Shown piece by piece: positions 1 to 10,042 of a DNA stretch of 64,000 nt. The translations under genes and the position numbers were made by a program. The stretch comes from Xylanimonas oleitrophica (GTDB lineage Bacteria > Actinomycetota > Actinomycetes > Actinomycetales > Cellulomonadaceae), in contig NZ_QKWH01000004.1 of NCBI RefSeq assembly GCF_003244315.1, forward strand, positions 1 to 64,000. The letters are read 5' to 3'. Each line of letters begins with the position of its first letter. Position 1 is the stretch's first letter. Below the pieces are notes generated by a model that was given only the letters and a program-made list of their open reading frames with translations, did no database searches and was not told the origin of the DNA.

Positions 1-33
1 GGCGAGGGCGGCCACGGCCGGCGCGATGCGCAT
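1..33 (-). CDS. 5' end of a minus-strand gene, probably secreted (partial)
   Basis: Only the first 11 codons are in the window. They read MRIAPAVAALA, a basic start followed by a hydrophobic run, as in a signal peptide or first membrane segment. A purine-rich AAAGG lies about 7 nt before the ATG on the minus strand and supports the start. The function cannot be told from this much sequence. Confidence 0.5.
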   Translation of the reverse strand, partial: MRIAPAVAALA

Positions 34-287
34 GTATGGACCTTTCACGAGGTTCGAACAGACTTCGGCGTCTTTGCCCCCTGACGCGCTCGTTGCCCGA
101 ACATACCGGTTTCCGATGGTCTGCGGACAGGGGCGACGACAGGATCGGGAGCGGGCGGCAGCGGGGAGACGACGGGCGTGATGACGGGCGGACGGCCCCG
201 CCACCCGGGCCCCTGACGCGCGTACCCTGGAGAGCCACACATGCCGCGACGTCCCGCCGCGGCGCAGCACCTCGAGGAGCGCCCAGC

Positions 288-1115
288 ATGACCACGCAGA
301 ACCCGCGCCTCGCCTACGTGATCGCCGGCTCGGAGGCGACCGGTGGCGCCGGCATCCAGGTTGACCTGAAGACGTTCCAGCAGCTCGGCGTGTACGGCGT
401 CGGCACGCTGACGTGCATCGTCTCGTTCGACCCGAAGAACGACTGGGGGCACCGGTTCGTCCCGGTGGACCCGCAGGTCATCGCCGACCAGTTCGAGGCC
501 GCGACCGCCACGCACGACCTCGACGTGGTGAAGATCGGCATGCTGGGCACGCCCGCCACGATCGACACGGTCGCCCAGGCGCTGGCCACCAAGCCGTGGC
601 GGCACGTGGTGCTCGACCCGGTGCTCATCTGCAAGGGCCAGGAGCCGGGCGCCGCGCTCGACACGGACAACGCGCTGCGCGAGCAGGTGCTGCCGCAGGC
701 CACCGTGGTGACCCCCAACCTGTTCGAGGCCAAGACGCTGGCCGGCATGGATGCCATCGAGTCGGTCGAGGACCTGGCCGAGGCGGCCCGCCTCATCCAC
801 AAGCAGCTCGACACCTCGGCCGGCCCGCGCTACGTGGTCGCCAAGGGCGGCGTGGAGCTGCCCGGCCCGGACGCCGTCGACGTGCTGTTCGACGGCGACG
901 AGGTCACGGTCCTCTCGGCACCCAAGGTGGGCGAGGAGCGCGTCTCCGGTGCGGGCTGCACGTTCGCCGCCGCGATCACCGCGGAGCTCGCCAAGGGTGC
1001 GGAGGTGCCCGACGCGGTGCGCGTGGCCAAGCAGATGGTGACCGAGGGCATCCGGGCGCGGGTCGAGGCCCGCACGCCGTTCGCCACGGTGTGGCAGGGC
1101 GCGTTCGCCGGCTGA
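288..1115 (+). CDS. pdxK: Pyridoxine/pyridoxal kinase (PdxK, ThiD-like fold)
   Basis: Cytoplasmic ribokinase-fold enzyme of 275 aa that phosphorylates vitamin B6 vitamers in the PLP salvage pathway. The N-terminal motif IAGSEATGGAGIQVDLKTFQ and the late GAGCTFAAAITAELAKG block resemble the Bacillus subtilis PdxK type, where the GAGC cysteine replaces the usual GTGD catalytic site. The blocks DPKNDWGH, VLDPVLICKG and TPNLFEAKTL also fit that type better than ThiD proper. The frame is open upstream to position 36, but the ATG at 288 is preceded by GAGGAG at good spacing and matches the family N terminus. It is followed by a long hairpin and looks monocistronic. HMP kinase activity is the main alternative. 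Confidence 0.88.
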   Translation: MTTQNPRLAYVIAGSEATGGAGIQVDLKTFQQLGVYGVGTLTCIVSFDPKNDWGHRFVPVDPQVIADQFEAATATHDLDVVKIGMLGTPATIDTVAQALATKPWRHVVLDPVLICKGQEPGAALDTDNALREQVLPQATVVTPNLFEAKTLAGMDAIESVEDLAEAARLIHKQLDTSAGPRYVVAKGGVELPGPDAVDVLFDGDEVTVLSAPKVGEERVSGAGCTFAAAITAELAKGAEVPDAVRVAKQMVTEGIRARVEARTPFATVWQGAFAG

Positions 1116-1133
1116 GTCCCGCGCCTGCCGCTC

Positions 1134-1189
1134 GACGGCTGCGGAAGGTCACGAGACCCCGGGAGGTTTCGTGACCTTCCGCAGCCGTC
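1134..1189. terminator. Long perfect hairpin after pdxK
   Basis: Arms 1134-1158 and 1165-1189 pair over 25 bp, all Watson-Crick except one G-T pair, around a 6-nt loop. There is no T tract. The position just after the pdxK stop suggests a terminator or an mRNA 3'-end stabiliser. The stem is much longer than a usual intrinsic terminator. Confidence 0.7.
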
Positions 1190-1290
1190 GGCGGTTGCAG
1201 CGGTCCCCGTCCGCGTTGAACCGCACGGCCCTCTCACCCGTCGTGAGGGGCGGGGGCCGCACCCGGCGGCCCGGGGAGAGGGGTGGTCAC

Positions 1291-1962
1291 GTGCGCACGG
1301 GGACGAAGGTGGCGGTGGGCGCGGGCGCCGCCGTGGTGGTGCTGGGTGTCACGGCGGCTCTCGTCGGGCCCGGGCTGTACGCGGACTGGGCCGGCCGCGC
1401 GACGGCGGAGGAACCCACCCTGGCTGCCACGTCGTCTGCGGTGGACCCCGCCACGATGACGGGTACCTGGACGGTGGGCGAGGGCTCGTTCGCCGGCTAC
1501 CGCGTGGACGAGGTGCTGGGCGGCGAGGACGTCACAGTGACAGGCCGCACCGAGCAGGTGGACGGTGCGGTGACGCTGGAAGAGGGCACCGTCACGGCCG
1601 CCGAGATCGTGGTCGACATGGCCAGCGTGGCCACCGACGAGTCACGGCGCGACGACTACTTCCGCTCACGAGCCCTGCACACGGACACCTACCCGACGGC
1701 CACGTTCACGCTCACCGAGCCCGCCGAGGTGCCCGCGGGCGCCACCGCCGTGGACCTCGCGGGCGACATGACGATCCGCGGGGTCACCCAGCCGGTCACC
1801 GTGGCCGCCCAGATCGCCTCCGACGGCGAGGGCGTGCAGGTGGTGGGCAGCGTGCCCGTCACGTTCGCCGACTTCGGCGTCGAGGCGCCCTCGCTGGGGT
1901 TCGTCACGGTGGAGGACGACGGCGCCGTCGAGTTCGACCTGCGCCTGGTCCCCGAGGGCTGA
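1291..1962 (+). CDS. YceI-family protein with N-terminal membrane anchor
   Basis: The 223-aa product has an uncleaved-looking N-terminal membrane segment (about residues 5-30), then a YceI-like lipocalin domain: GTWTVGEGSFAGYRVDEVL, a TATFTLTEPAEV strand and DMTIRGVTQPVTV, the usual YceI signature. YceI proteins bind isoprenoid-like or other hydrophobic ligands in the periplasm or cell wall; the ligand here is unknown. The GTG at 1291 is chosen because GGGGAGAGGGG lies just upstream; the frame is open back to 1171, but that overlaps the hairpin. It leads a three-gene unit with an ECF sigma factor and its anti-sigma factor, so it may be a target or sensor partner of that pair. Confidence 0.85.
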   Translation: MRTGTKVAVGAGAAVVVLGVTAALVGPGLYADWAGRATAEEPTLAATSSAVDPATMTGTWTVGEGSFAGYRVDEVLGGEDVTVTGRTEQVDGAVTLEEGTVTAAEIVVDMASVATDESRRDDYFRSRALHTDTYPTATFTLTEPAEVPAGATAVDLAGDMTIRGVTQPVTVAAQIASDGEGVQVVGSVPVTFADFGVEAPSLGFVTVEDDGAVEFDLRLVPEG

Positions 1963-1996
1963 GCGGAGGCCACGGCATGGAGACGGGGACCGCCCG

Positions 1997-2500
1997 GTGA
2001 CCACGGGCGAGGAGCTGCTCGAGGCGGTGCACGGCGCGCACTCCGCGGACCTGCACCGGTTCGTGGTGCGCCTCGCCGGCGACGAGCAGCTCGCGCAGGA
2101 CGTCGTGCAGGAGACCCTGCTGCGCGCCTGGAGCCACCCGCAGGTGCTCGAGCGGCCCGCCGACGCCGTGCGCGCCTGGCTATTCACCGTGGCGCGCAAC
2201 CTCGTCCTCGACCACCTGCGCAGCGCCCGCCACGCGCGCGAGCGCACCACCGGCACGCTGCCGGAGCGGCAGGAGGCGGACCGCACCCAGGCCGTGCTCG
2301 ACGGCTGGCTCGTGGCCGACGCCCTCCAGCGGCTGTCCCCCGAGCACCGCGCCGTCGTCGTCGGCGCCTACTACGGCGGCCGGTCGGTGGCCGAGCTCGC
2401 CGCCGAGCAGGGCGTGCCGCCCGGCACCGTGAAGTCCCGCATGCACTACGCCATGCGAGCCCTGCGGCTCGCGCTGCAGGAGAAGGGAGTCACCGCATGA
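1997..2500 (+). CDS. ECF-type RNA polymerase sigma factor
   Basis: At 167 aa it has only regions 2 and 4. Region 2 is seen as DEQLAQDVVQETLLRAWSHP and AWLFTVARNLVLDHLRS. Region 4 is LSPEHRAVVVGAYYGGRSVAELAAEQ followed by the helix GVPPGTVKSRMHYAMRALR. The GTG start at 1997 lies 34 nt after the YceI stop with a GGAGACGGGGA purine run upstream; the ATG at 1976 hits a stop after seven codons. Its TGA overlaps the ATG of the next gene by 4 nt, the usual coupling of an ECF sigma factor to its membrane anti-sigma factor. It resembles the SigK/SigL/SigM type; the exact ECF group was not determined. Confidence 0.88.
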   Translation: MTTGEELLEAVHGAHSADLHRFVVRLAGDEQLAQDVVQETLLRAWSHPQVLERPADAVRAWLFTVARNLVLDHLRSARHARERTTGTLPERQEADRTQAVLDGWLVADALQRLSPEHRAVVVGAYYGGRSVAELAAEQGVPPGTVKSRMHYAMRALRLALQEKGVTA

Positions 2501-3342
2501 GCACCGCGCCCGGTGGCCACGACCCCGCCGACCCGTACCGGGAGTGGGACGCCGCGTACGTGCTCGGAGCGCTCGACCCCGCCGAGCGGCGCGAGTACGA
2601 GCAGCACCTCGCCGTCTGCGACGCCTGCCGGGCCGCCCTCGGCCACCTGGCCGGCCTGCCCGGCCTGCTGGGCGCCGTCGAGCCGCAGGACCGTGCGGCG
2701 CTGCTCGCCGACGGCGTGCAGCCCACGCCGGGTGGGGCCGACGTCGTGCCGCTCGCCGCCGTGGCCTCCGCCGCGCGGCGCTCGCGGGCCCGACGCCGGT
2801 CGCTGCTCGTCGCGGCGGGCGTCGCCCTGGTGGTGGCGGGAGGTCTGGGGGGAGCGGCGCTCGGTGGCGGCGGCCCGGCGGGCGTGAGCACCGGCCCTGG
2901 TGTCGCGACGGCGGGGCCCGACGGCGGTGGGTCACCGCACGCGGCCTCCGGCGCGCGCGACCTGGTGCTGGAGCCGGTGGGGGACACCGACGTGCGGGCC
3001 GAGCTGACGGCGACGCCGACGGCGTGGGGCACGCGGCTGGACTGGCGGTGCCGCTACCCGGTGCCGCCCGCAGGGCCGGTGCCGGGCAGCACGGGCGGCA
3101 CAGGCAGCACGGCCAGTGCGAGCGGCGCGGCTGACGAGGGCTACGGGGCGGGCGGCGACGTCACCTACGAGCTCGTCGTCGTCGACCGCACCGGGGAACG
3201 CACCGTGGTGGCCACGTGGAGCGCGGACAGCGGCGAGGCCGACGGGCTGGGGGCCTCCTCGGCCGTGGCGCTGGCCGACGTGCGACGGGTCGAGATCGCC
3301 GTCGGTGGCCGGCCCGAGCCGCTCGCCGCCGCCACCCTCTGA
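2497..3342 (+). CDS. Anti-sigma factor with zinc-finger ZAS domain
   Basis: The 281-aa protein starts with a ZAS-type anti-sigma domain: AYVLGALDPAERREYEQHL followed by HLAVCDACR, the H-x3-C-x2-C zinc motif. A single membrane segment (LLVAAGVALVVAGGLGGAAL, about residues 105-125) follows, then an extracytoplasmic part with a Gly/Ser/Thr-rich linker and a sensor-like domain. It should hold the upstream ECF sigma factor at the membrane. Its ATG overlaps the sigma stop (ATGA), so translation is coupled. The signal sensed is unknown. Confidence 0.85.
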   Translation: MSTAPGGHDPADPYREWDAAYVLGALDPAERREYEQHLAVCDACRAALGHLAGLPGLLGAVEPQDRAALLADGVQPTPGGADVVPLAAVASAARRSRARRRSLLVAAGVALVVAGGLGGAALGGGGPAGVSTGPGVATAGPDGGGSPHAASGARDLVLEPVGDTDVRAELTATPTAWGTRLDWRCRYPVPPAGPVPGSTGGTGSTASASGAADEGYGAGGDVTYELVVVDRTGERTVVATWSADSGEADGLGASSAVALADVRRVEIAVGGRPEPLAAATL

Positions 3343-3408
3343 TCCCGCCCGGCCAGCGCGGCAGGACCACCGCTCGGACACGATGCCCCGCGCTTGACCA
3401 TCTCGGCA

Positions 3409-3414
3409 TACTCT
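3409..3414 (+). promoter_or_regulatory. -10 element (leaderless) for ppc
   Basis: Hexamer TACTCT, 7 nt before the GTG at 3422. No Shine-Dalgarno is present, so the mRNA probably begins at the start codon. The same layout recurs at many genes in this window, and it favours GTG 3422 over the TTG at 3416. Confidence 0.45.
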
Positions 3415-3421
3415 CTTGGTC

Positions 3422-6214
<2,793 letters not shown>

Positions 6215-6231
6215 GCCGGCCCGACGTCCCG

Positions 6232-6291
6232 TTCGGCAGAAGGTCCTCGGTTCGGCAGCTCGAGCTGCCGAACCGAGGACCTTCTGCCGAA
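6232..6291. terminator. 60-nt perfect palindrome after ppc
   Basis: Positions 6232-6261 are the exact reverse complement of 6262-6291, giving a potential 30-bp stem with no obligate loop. The centre is AGCTCGAGCT. Each arm contains TTCGGCAG twice, 19 nt apart. A short A run follows on the plus strand, which is a T run for a minus-strand transcript. It probably terminates ppc. Confidence 0.75.
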
Positions 6292-6322
6292 AAAGTGGGC
6301 GGTTGCTGGGCGCCCCTGTGGG

Positions 6323-6328
6323 CATACT
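6323..6328 (+). promoter_or_regulatory. -10 element (leaderless) for the VOC gene
   Basis: Hexamer CATACT, 6 nt before the ATG at 6335. Confidence 0.45.
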
Positions 6329-6334
6329 GGCGAG

Positions 6335-7042
6335 ATGACGCCACTGGTGACGTTCCACGCCCTGGCGATCGACGCCGTCGACGCCTCCGCCCTCGCCGCG
6401 TTCTGGGCGCGCACCCTCGGGCTGCGGGCCGAGCAGCCCGACGGCGGTGCCGTGGCGCTGCACGGGAAGCAGCCCGGTCAGACGGTGTGGGTCAACCCGG
6501 TGCCCGAGCCCAAGACGGTCAAGCAGCGGGTACACCTCGACGTGCGGGCGCGCAGCCTCGACGACCTCCCCGGTTCCCCGCGCCTGACCGAGCCCGGGCA
6601 GTACCCGTGGACGGTGCTGGCCGATCCCGAGGGCGGCGAGCTGTGCGTGTTCACCTACGAGGACGTCGCGGACTACCGGCTCAAGGACGTCGTCGTGGAC
6701 TGCGCCGACCCGGGTGCTGTCGCGCGCTGGTGGCACGGGTTGTGGGGCGGGGAGCTCGGCCACGACGCCGAGCACGGCTGGTGGTGGATCGACGGCGCGG
6801 CCGGCGTGCCCTTCGAGTCGTTCGACTTCGGGCCCGTCCCGGAGCCCAAGACGGTCAAGAACCGGATCCACTGGGACGTCGAGCTCAACCCGGGCGTCAC
6901 CGTGGCCGACCTCGTCGCGTACGGGGCACGCGTGGTGCGGGAGCCGGACGACGAGATCCGCTGGACCGTCATGGCCGACCCGGAGGGCAACGAGTTCTGC
7001 GTCTTCTCCCCCGGGGTGGAGGAGCCGCCGTACGCCGAGTGA
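6335..7042 (+). CDS. Two-domain VOC (glyoxalase/bleomycin-resistance superfamily) protein
   Basis: The 235-aa protein is an internal duplication of a VOC half. Repeat 1 has NPVPEPKTVKQRVHLDV and ends LADPEGGELCVF. Repeat 2 has GPVPEPKTVKNRIHWDV and ends MADPEGNEFCVF. The His in each KxRxHxDV block and the Glu of the EGxExCVF block are at the usual VOC metal-ligand positions. This layout is that of the Glyoxalase_6-like family, whose substrates are mostly unknown. It has its own apparent leaderless promoter and stands alone. Confidence 0.85.
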   Translation: MTPLVTFHALAIDAVDASALAAFWARTLGLRAEQPDGGAVALHGKQPGQTVWVNPVPEPKTVKQRVHLDVRARSLDDLPGSPRLTEPGQYPWTVLADPEGGELCVFTYEDVADYRLKDVVVDCADPGAVARWWHGLWGGELGHDAEHGWWWIDGAAGVPFESFDFGPVPEPKTVKNRIHWDVELNPGVTVADLVAYGARVVREPDDEIRWTVMADPEGNEFCVFSPGVEEPPYAE

Positions 7043-7050
7043 ACCGCCGG

Positions 7051-8004
7051 TCAGCGCGAGCCGAGCGCCTTGAGCACCCGGTCGACGCTCGACCGCAGCC
7101 CCCAGCGGGCGGTCAGCTCCTCCAGCGCCGCCCGGTCGGCGGGATCGCGCGGCACGGCGTCGTCGTGCTCGGTGCCGGGCCCGACGGCGACCGGCACGTC
7201 CGTGGCCACGCGCACCACGCGCGGGGCCACAGCCAGGTAGTCGGCGGCGTCGAGCAGCCGCTGGCGCTGCGTCTTGGTGAGGCCCGGGTCGCCGGCGTCG
7301 CGCGCGGCGAGGATGCCCTCCAGCGTGCCGAACCTCGCCAGCATCGTGGCCGCCGTCTTCTCGCCGATGCCCGCGACGCCCGGCAGGCCGTCCGAGGGGT
7401 CGCCGCGCAGCACGGCCATGTCGGCGTAGGCGGAGCCGGTGGGCACGCCGTACTTCTCCGCCAGGCGGGCCTGGTCGACGACGTCGGGGTCGCGGACACC
7501 GCGCGCCGGGTACAGCACGCGGACGCGGGCGGCGTCGTCGACGAGCTGGAACAGGTCGCGGTCGCCGGTCATGATGCTGACCGGGCCGCCACCGGCCGCG
7601 ACCTGGCGGGCCGCCAGCGTGCCGATCACGTCGTCCGCCTCGTAGCCGGGAGCGCCCACCCGGGCGATGCCCAGCGCCTCCAGCACCTGCGCGATCACCG
7701 GGATCTGCGGCACCAGCGCCTCGGGCACCTCCTCGACGTCCGTGCCGCCGGGACCCTCGCCCGCCCGGGCGACGCGGTGCGCCTTGTAGCTGGGGATCGC
7801 CTCGACGCGCCATGCCGGCCGCCAGTCGTCGTCCCAGCACGCCACCATGCGCTCGGGCCGGTGCTCGGTCACCAGGAACGCGATCGTGTCGAGCAGGCCG
7901 CGCACCGCGTTGACCGGCTCGCCCTGCGGGGAGCGCAGCGAGTCGGGCACGCCGTAGAACGCGCGGAAGTACAGCGACGCGGTGTCCAGCAGCAGGAGGC
8001 TCAC
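7051..8004 (-). CDS. Stand-alone 5'-3' exonuclease (PolA N-terminal domain type)
   Basis: The 317-aa protein corresponds to the N-terminal nuclease domain of DNA polymerase I without the polymerase. Metal-binding acidic residues are visible in LLLLDTASLYFRAFYG, VACWDDDWR, GYEADDVIGTLA and IMTGDRDLFQLV. The helix-3-turn region is DGLPGVAGIGEKTAATMLARFG. Such free-standing enzymes are common in actinobacteria and are thought to remove RNA primers or flaps. The start is GTG. It is convergent with the VOC gene, only 8 nt away. Confidence 0.9.
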   Translation of the reverse strand: MSLLLLDTASLYFRAFYGVPDSLRSPQGEPVNAVRGLLDTIAFLVTEHRPERMVACWDDDWRPAWRVEAIPSYKAHRVARAGEGPGGTDVEEVPEALVPQIPVIAQVLEALGIARVGAPGYEADDVIGTLAARQVAAGGGPVSIMTGDRDLFQLVDDAARVRVLYPARGVRDPDVVDQARLAEKYGVPTGSAYADMAVLRGDPSDGLPGVAGIGEKTAATMLARFGTLEGILAARDAGDPGLTKTQRQRLLDAADYLAVAPRVVRVATDVPVAVGPGTEHDDAVPRDPADRAALEELTARWGLRSSVDRVLKALGSR

Positions 8005-8011
8005 GGGCCAC

Positions 8012-8017
8012 AGCCTG
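8012..8017 (-). promoter_or_regulatory. -10 element (leaderless) for the 5'-3' exonuclease
   Basis: Minus-strand hexamer CAGGCT, 7 nt before the GTG at 8004. Confidence 0.4.
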
Positions 8018-8084
8018 CCACGAGCGGTCCGTGGCCACGGGGCGGCGCAGCGGCCTGGTGCCGGTCGTCCGGAGGGCGGGCCTG

Positions 8085-8090
8085 CATGAT
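8085..8090 (+). promoter_or_regulatory. -10 element (leaderless) for the first fluC gene
   Basis: Hexamer CATGAT, 6 nt before the GTG at 8097. A GGAGG sits in between but is only 1 nt from the GTG, too close to act as a normal Shine-Dalgarno. Confidence 0.4.
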
Positions 8091-8096
8091 GGAGGG

Positions 8097-8570
8097 GTGA
8101 CCTCGGCCCACCCTGCCCCGCACCGTGACGTGCGGCTGCTCGGGCTGGTGGCCCTCGGCGGCGCTCTCGGCTCGGTGCTCCGGTACGCGGTGTCGCTCGT
8201 GACGCCCGCGCCGGGCGGCTGGCCGCTCGCCACGCTCAGCGTCAACGTCCTCGGCGCGTTCCTGCTCGGGTTCCTGCTCGAGGCCCTCGCTCGCCGCGGC
8301 CCGGAGACCCGCCGCCTCCAGCGCCTGCGCCTCACGCTCGGCACGGGCGTGCTGGGCGGGTTCACCACGTACTCGTCGTTCGCGCTGGAGATCGAGCGGC
8401 TGCCGCAGGACGGCGCTGCGGCCGTCGCGGTCGGCTATGCCGCCGCGACGCTGGTCGTCGGCACGCTGGCCGCCGTCGTCGGGGTCGCGCTCGGGGCGCG
8501 GGTGCCGGCGAGCACGAGCAGTCGGCTCGTCCGGCTGGCGGAGGAACGAGCCGAGGGGGAGCAGGGATGA
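8097..8570 (+). CDS. crcB: Fluoride ion channel CrcB/FluC, first copy
   Basis: A four-helix membrane protein of 157 aa that exports fluoride down its gradient. Family blocks are LGGALGSVLRYAVS, LSVNVLGAFLLGFLLE and the channel motif LGGFTTYSSFALE. It ends in a charged cytoplasmic tail. The start is placed at GTG 8097; the frame is open upstream to 8031, but no better start is seen. Its stop overlaps the start of a second fluC gene by 4 nt. Paired fluC genes in Gram-positives can form heterodimers, and the two products here may do so. No fluoride riboswitch is visible upstream. Confidence 0.9.
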   Translation: MTSAHPAPHRDVRLLGLVALGGALGSVLRYAVSLVTPAPGGWPLATLSVNVLGAFLLGFLLEALARRGPETRRLQRLRLTLGTGVLGGFTTYSSFALEIERLPQDGAAAVAVGYAAATLVVGTLAAVVGVALGARVPASTSSRLVRLAEERAEGEQG

Positions 8571-8962
8571 CCGGCCCGCTGGCGTTCCTGCTCGTCGCGG
8601 TGGGCGGCGGGCTCGGGGCTGCCGCCCGGTTCTGGCTGGCCGACTCCATCAAGGCCCGCCGGGCCACCGAGCTGCCCTGGGGCACGATCACGGTGAACGT
8701 GCTCGGGTCGTTCGTCATCGGTGTCGTGGCGGGGCTGCTGCTGAGCGTGGGGCGCTCCGGCGAGCTCGAGGCGTGGCGGCTCCTGGTCGCCACGGGCCTG
8801 TGCGGCGGGTTCACCACCTTTTCCACAGCCACCGTGGAGACGGTGACGCTGCTGCGCGCGGGTCACCTGGGCCGGGCGCTGGTGAACACCCTCGGCACGC
8901 TCGCCCTCACCCTGGCCGCCGTCGTCGCGGGCATCGGCGCGGTCGCCCTCGTCATTCCCTAG
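8567..8962 (+). CDS. crcB: Fluoride ion channel CrcB/FluC, second copy
   Basis: 131 aa with four predicted helices. It carries the same blocks as the first copy in diverged form: GGGLGAAARFWLADSIKA, ITVNVLGSFVIGVVAGLLL and CGGFTTFSTATVETVTLL. Translation is coupled to copy 1 by an ATGA overlap, so the two are probably made in equal amounts and may assemble as a heterodimer of opposite topology. It ends 9 nt before the convergent sigma factor gene. Confidence 0.9.
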   Translation: MTGPLAFLLVAVGGGLGAAARFWLADSIKARRATELPWGTITVNVLGSFVIGVVAGLLLSVGRSGELEAWRLLVATGLCGGFTTFSTATVETVTLLRAGHLGRALVNTLGTLALTLAAVVAGIGAVALVIP

Positions 8963-8971
8963 CTGGAGCCC

Positions 8972-10039
8972 TCACGCCGCGAGGTCGGGGTCCAGGCGCT
9001 CGGGCAGCCCGAAGCGGGGGAACCACGAGCCGGTGTCGAGGAACGTGGTGATGCCGGCGACCTTGCCGTCGTCGTCGGCCTCGAGCACCACGAGCCCCCA
9101 GGCGTACCAGCCGCCGTGCACCGGGTCGGGCCGGTACTGCCCGAACGCGGGCGACCCGTTGGCGCGTACGGGCAGGCACCGCGAGCCGCGGCACTCGGCG
9201 CCGGGGCCGAGCATCCAGGCGGCGATGTGCTCCTTGCCCTGCACCCACATGGAGTACGGGGGCATGTTGAGCGCGGCGTCGTCGCGCAGCAGCGCCACGA
9301 GCGCTTCCATGTCGTAGCGCTCGAACGCGTCGAGGTACTTCTCGAGCATGGCCTGGGCCCAGGCGGCGCCGGGCCCGCTGCCGCGACCGGTGCGCGCACC
9401 GGGCAGGGACGACGTCGTCTCCAGGGTGGGTGCCTTCTCGTCCAGGGTGGCGCGCGCCCGCTGGAGGGCGCTGTTGACGGCGGCCACGCTGGTGCCGAGC
9501 AGCTCTGCGGTCTCGGCGGCGGACCAGCGCAGCACCTCGCGGAGCACGAGCACGGCCCGCTGGCGCGGGGGCAGGTGCTGGAGGGCGGCCACGAACGCGA
9601 GCCGGATGGACTCGTGCCCCACGGCCATCTGCGCGGGGTCGCCCTGGCGGGGCAGCACGGCGTCGTCGGGCACGGGCTCGACCCAGCGCTCCTCGGCCAG
9701 CGTCTCGCCGAAGCGCTCGAGCTCGGGCGGCTGCGCGGCGCCCAGACCCATCGGCCGTTCCCGCCGGTGGGCGGCGGAGCCGAGGTGGTCGAAGCAGACG
9801 TTGGTGGCGATGCGGTAGAGCCAGGAGCGCAGGGAGGACCTGCCCTCGAACCGGTCGTGGGCGCGCCAGGCGCGCAGCATGGTCTCCTGCACGGCGTCGT
9901 CGGCGTCGAAGGCTCCGCCGAGCATCCGGTAGCAGTAGCCGGTCAGCTCGGAACGGTAGGCGTCGAGCGCGGCGCCGAGCTCGCCGTCGCCGGCGTCAGC
10001 CCGTGCCGCAGCGTCCGGACGCAGAGCCGCCTGTGTCAT
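8972..10039 (-). CDS. ECF sigma factor with C-terminal SnoaL-like domain (SigG type)
   Basis: At 355 aa it is twice the length of a plain ECF sigma factor. Regions 2 and 4 are clear: DADDAVQETMLRAWRAHDRF, LRSWLYRIATNVCFDHL and LPPRQRAVLVLREVLRWSAAETAELLGTSVAAVNSALQRAR. From about residue 220 a SnoaL/NTF2-like domain follows (KYLDAFERYDMEALVALL to GWYAWGLVVLEADDDGKV). In SigG/SigJ-type factors this extension takes the place of a separate anti-sigma factor. It lies 3 nt downstream of the GAF-SpoIIE gene on the same strand but also has its own -10-like hexamer. Confidence 0.85.
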   Translation of the reverse strand: MTQAALRPDAAARADAGDGELGAALDAYRSELTGYCYRMLGGAFDADDAVQETMLRAWRAHDRFEGRSSLRSWLYRIATNVCFDHLGSAAHRRERPMGLGAAQPPELERFGETLAEERWVEPVPDDAVLPRQGDPAQMAVGHESIRLAFVAALQHLPPRQRAVLVLREVLRWSAAETAELLGTSVAAVNSALQRARATLDEKAPTLETTSSLPGARTGRGSGPGAAWAQAMLEKYLDAFERYDMEALVALLRDDAALNMPPYSMWVQGKEHIAAWMLGPGAECRGSRCLPVRANGSPAFGQYRPDPVHGGWYAWGLVVLEADDDGKVAGITTFLDTGSWFPRFGLPERLDPDLAA

Positions 10040-10042
10040 GGG

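Noticed and set aside
8005-8096. Possible fluoride riboswitch before fluC
   Set aside because: The conserved GGNGATGG-type aptamer is absent and the transcript appears leaderless.
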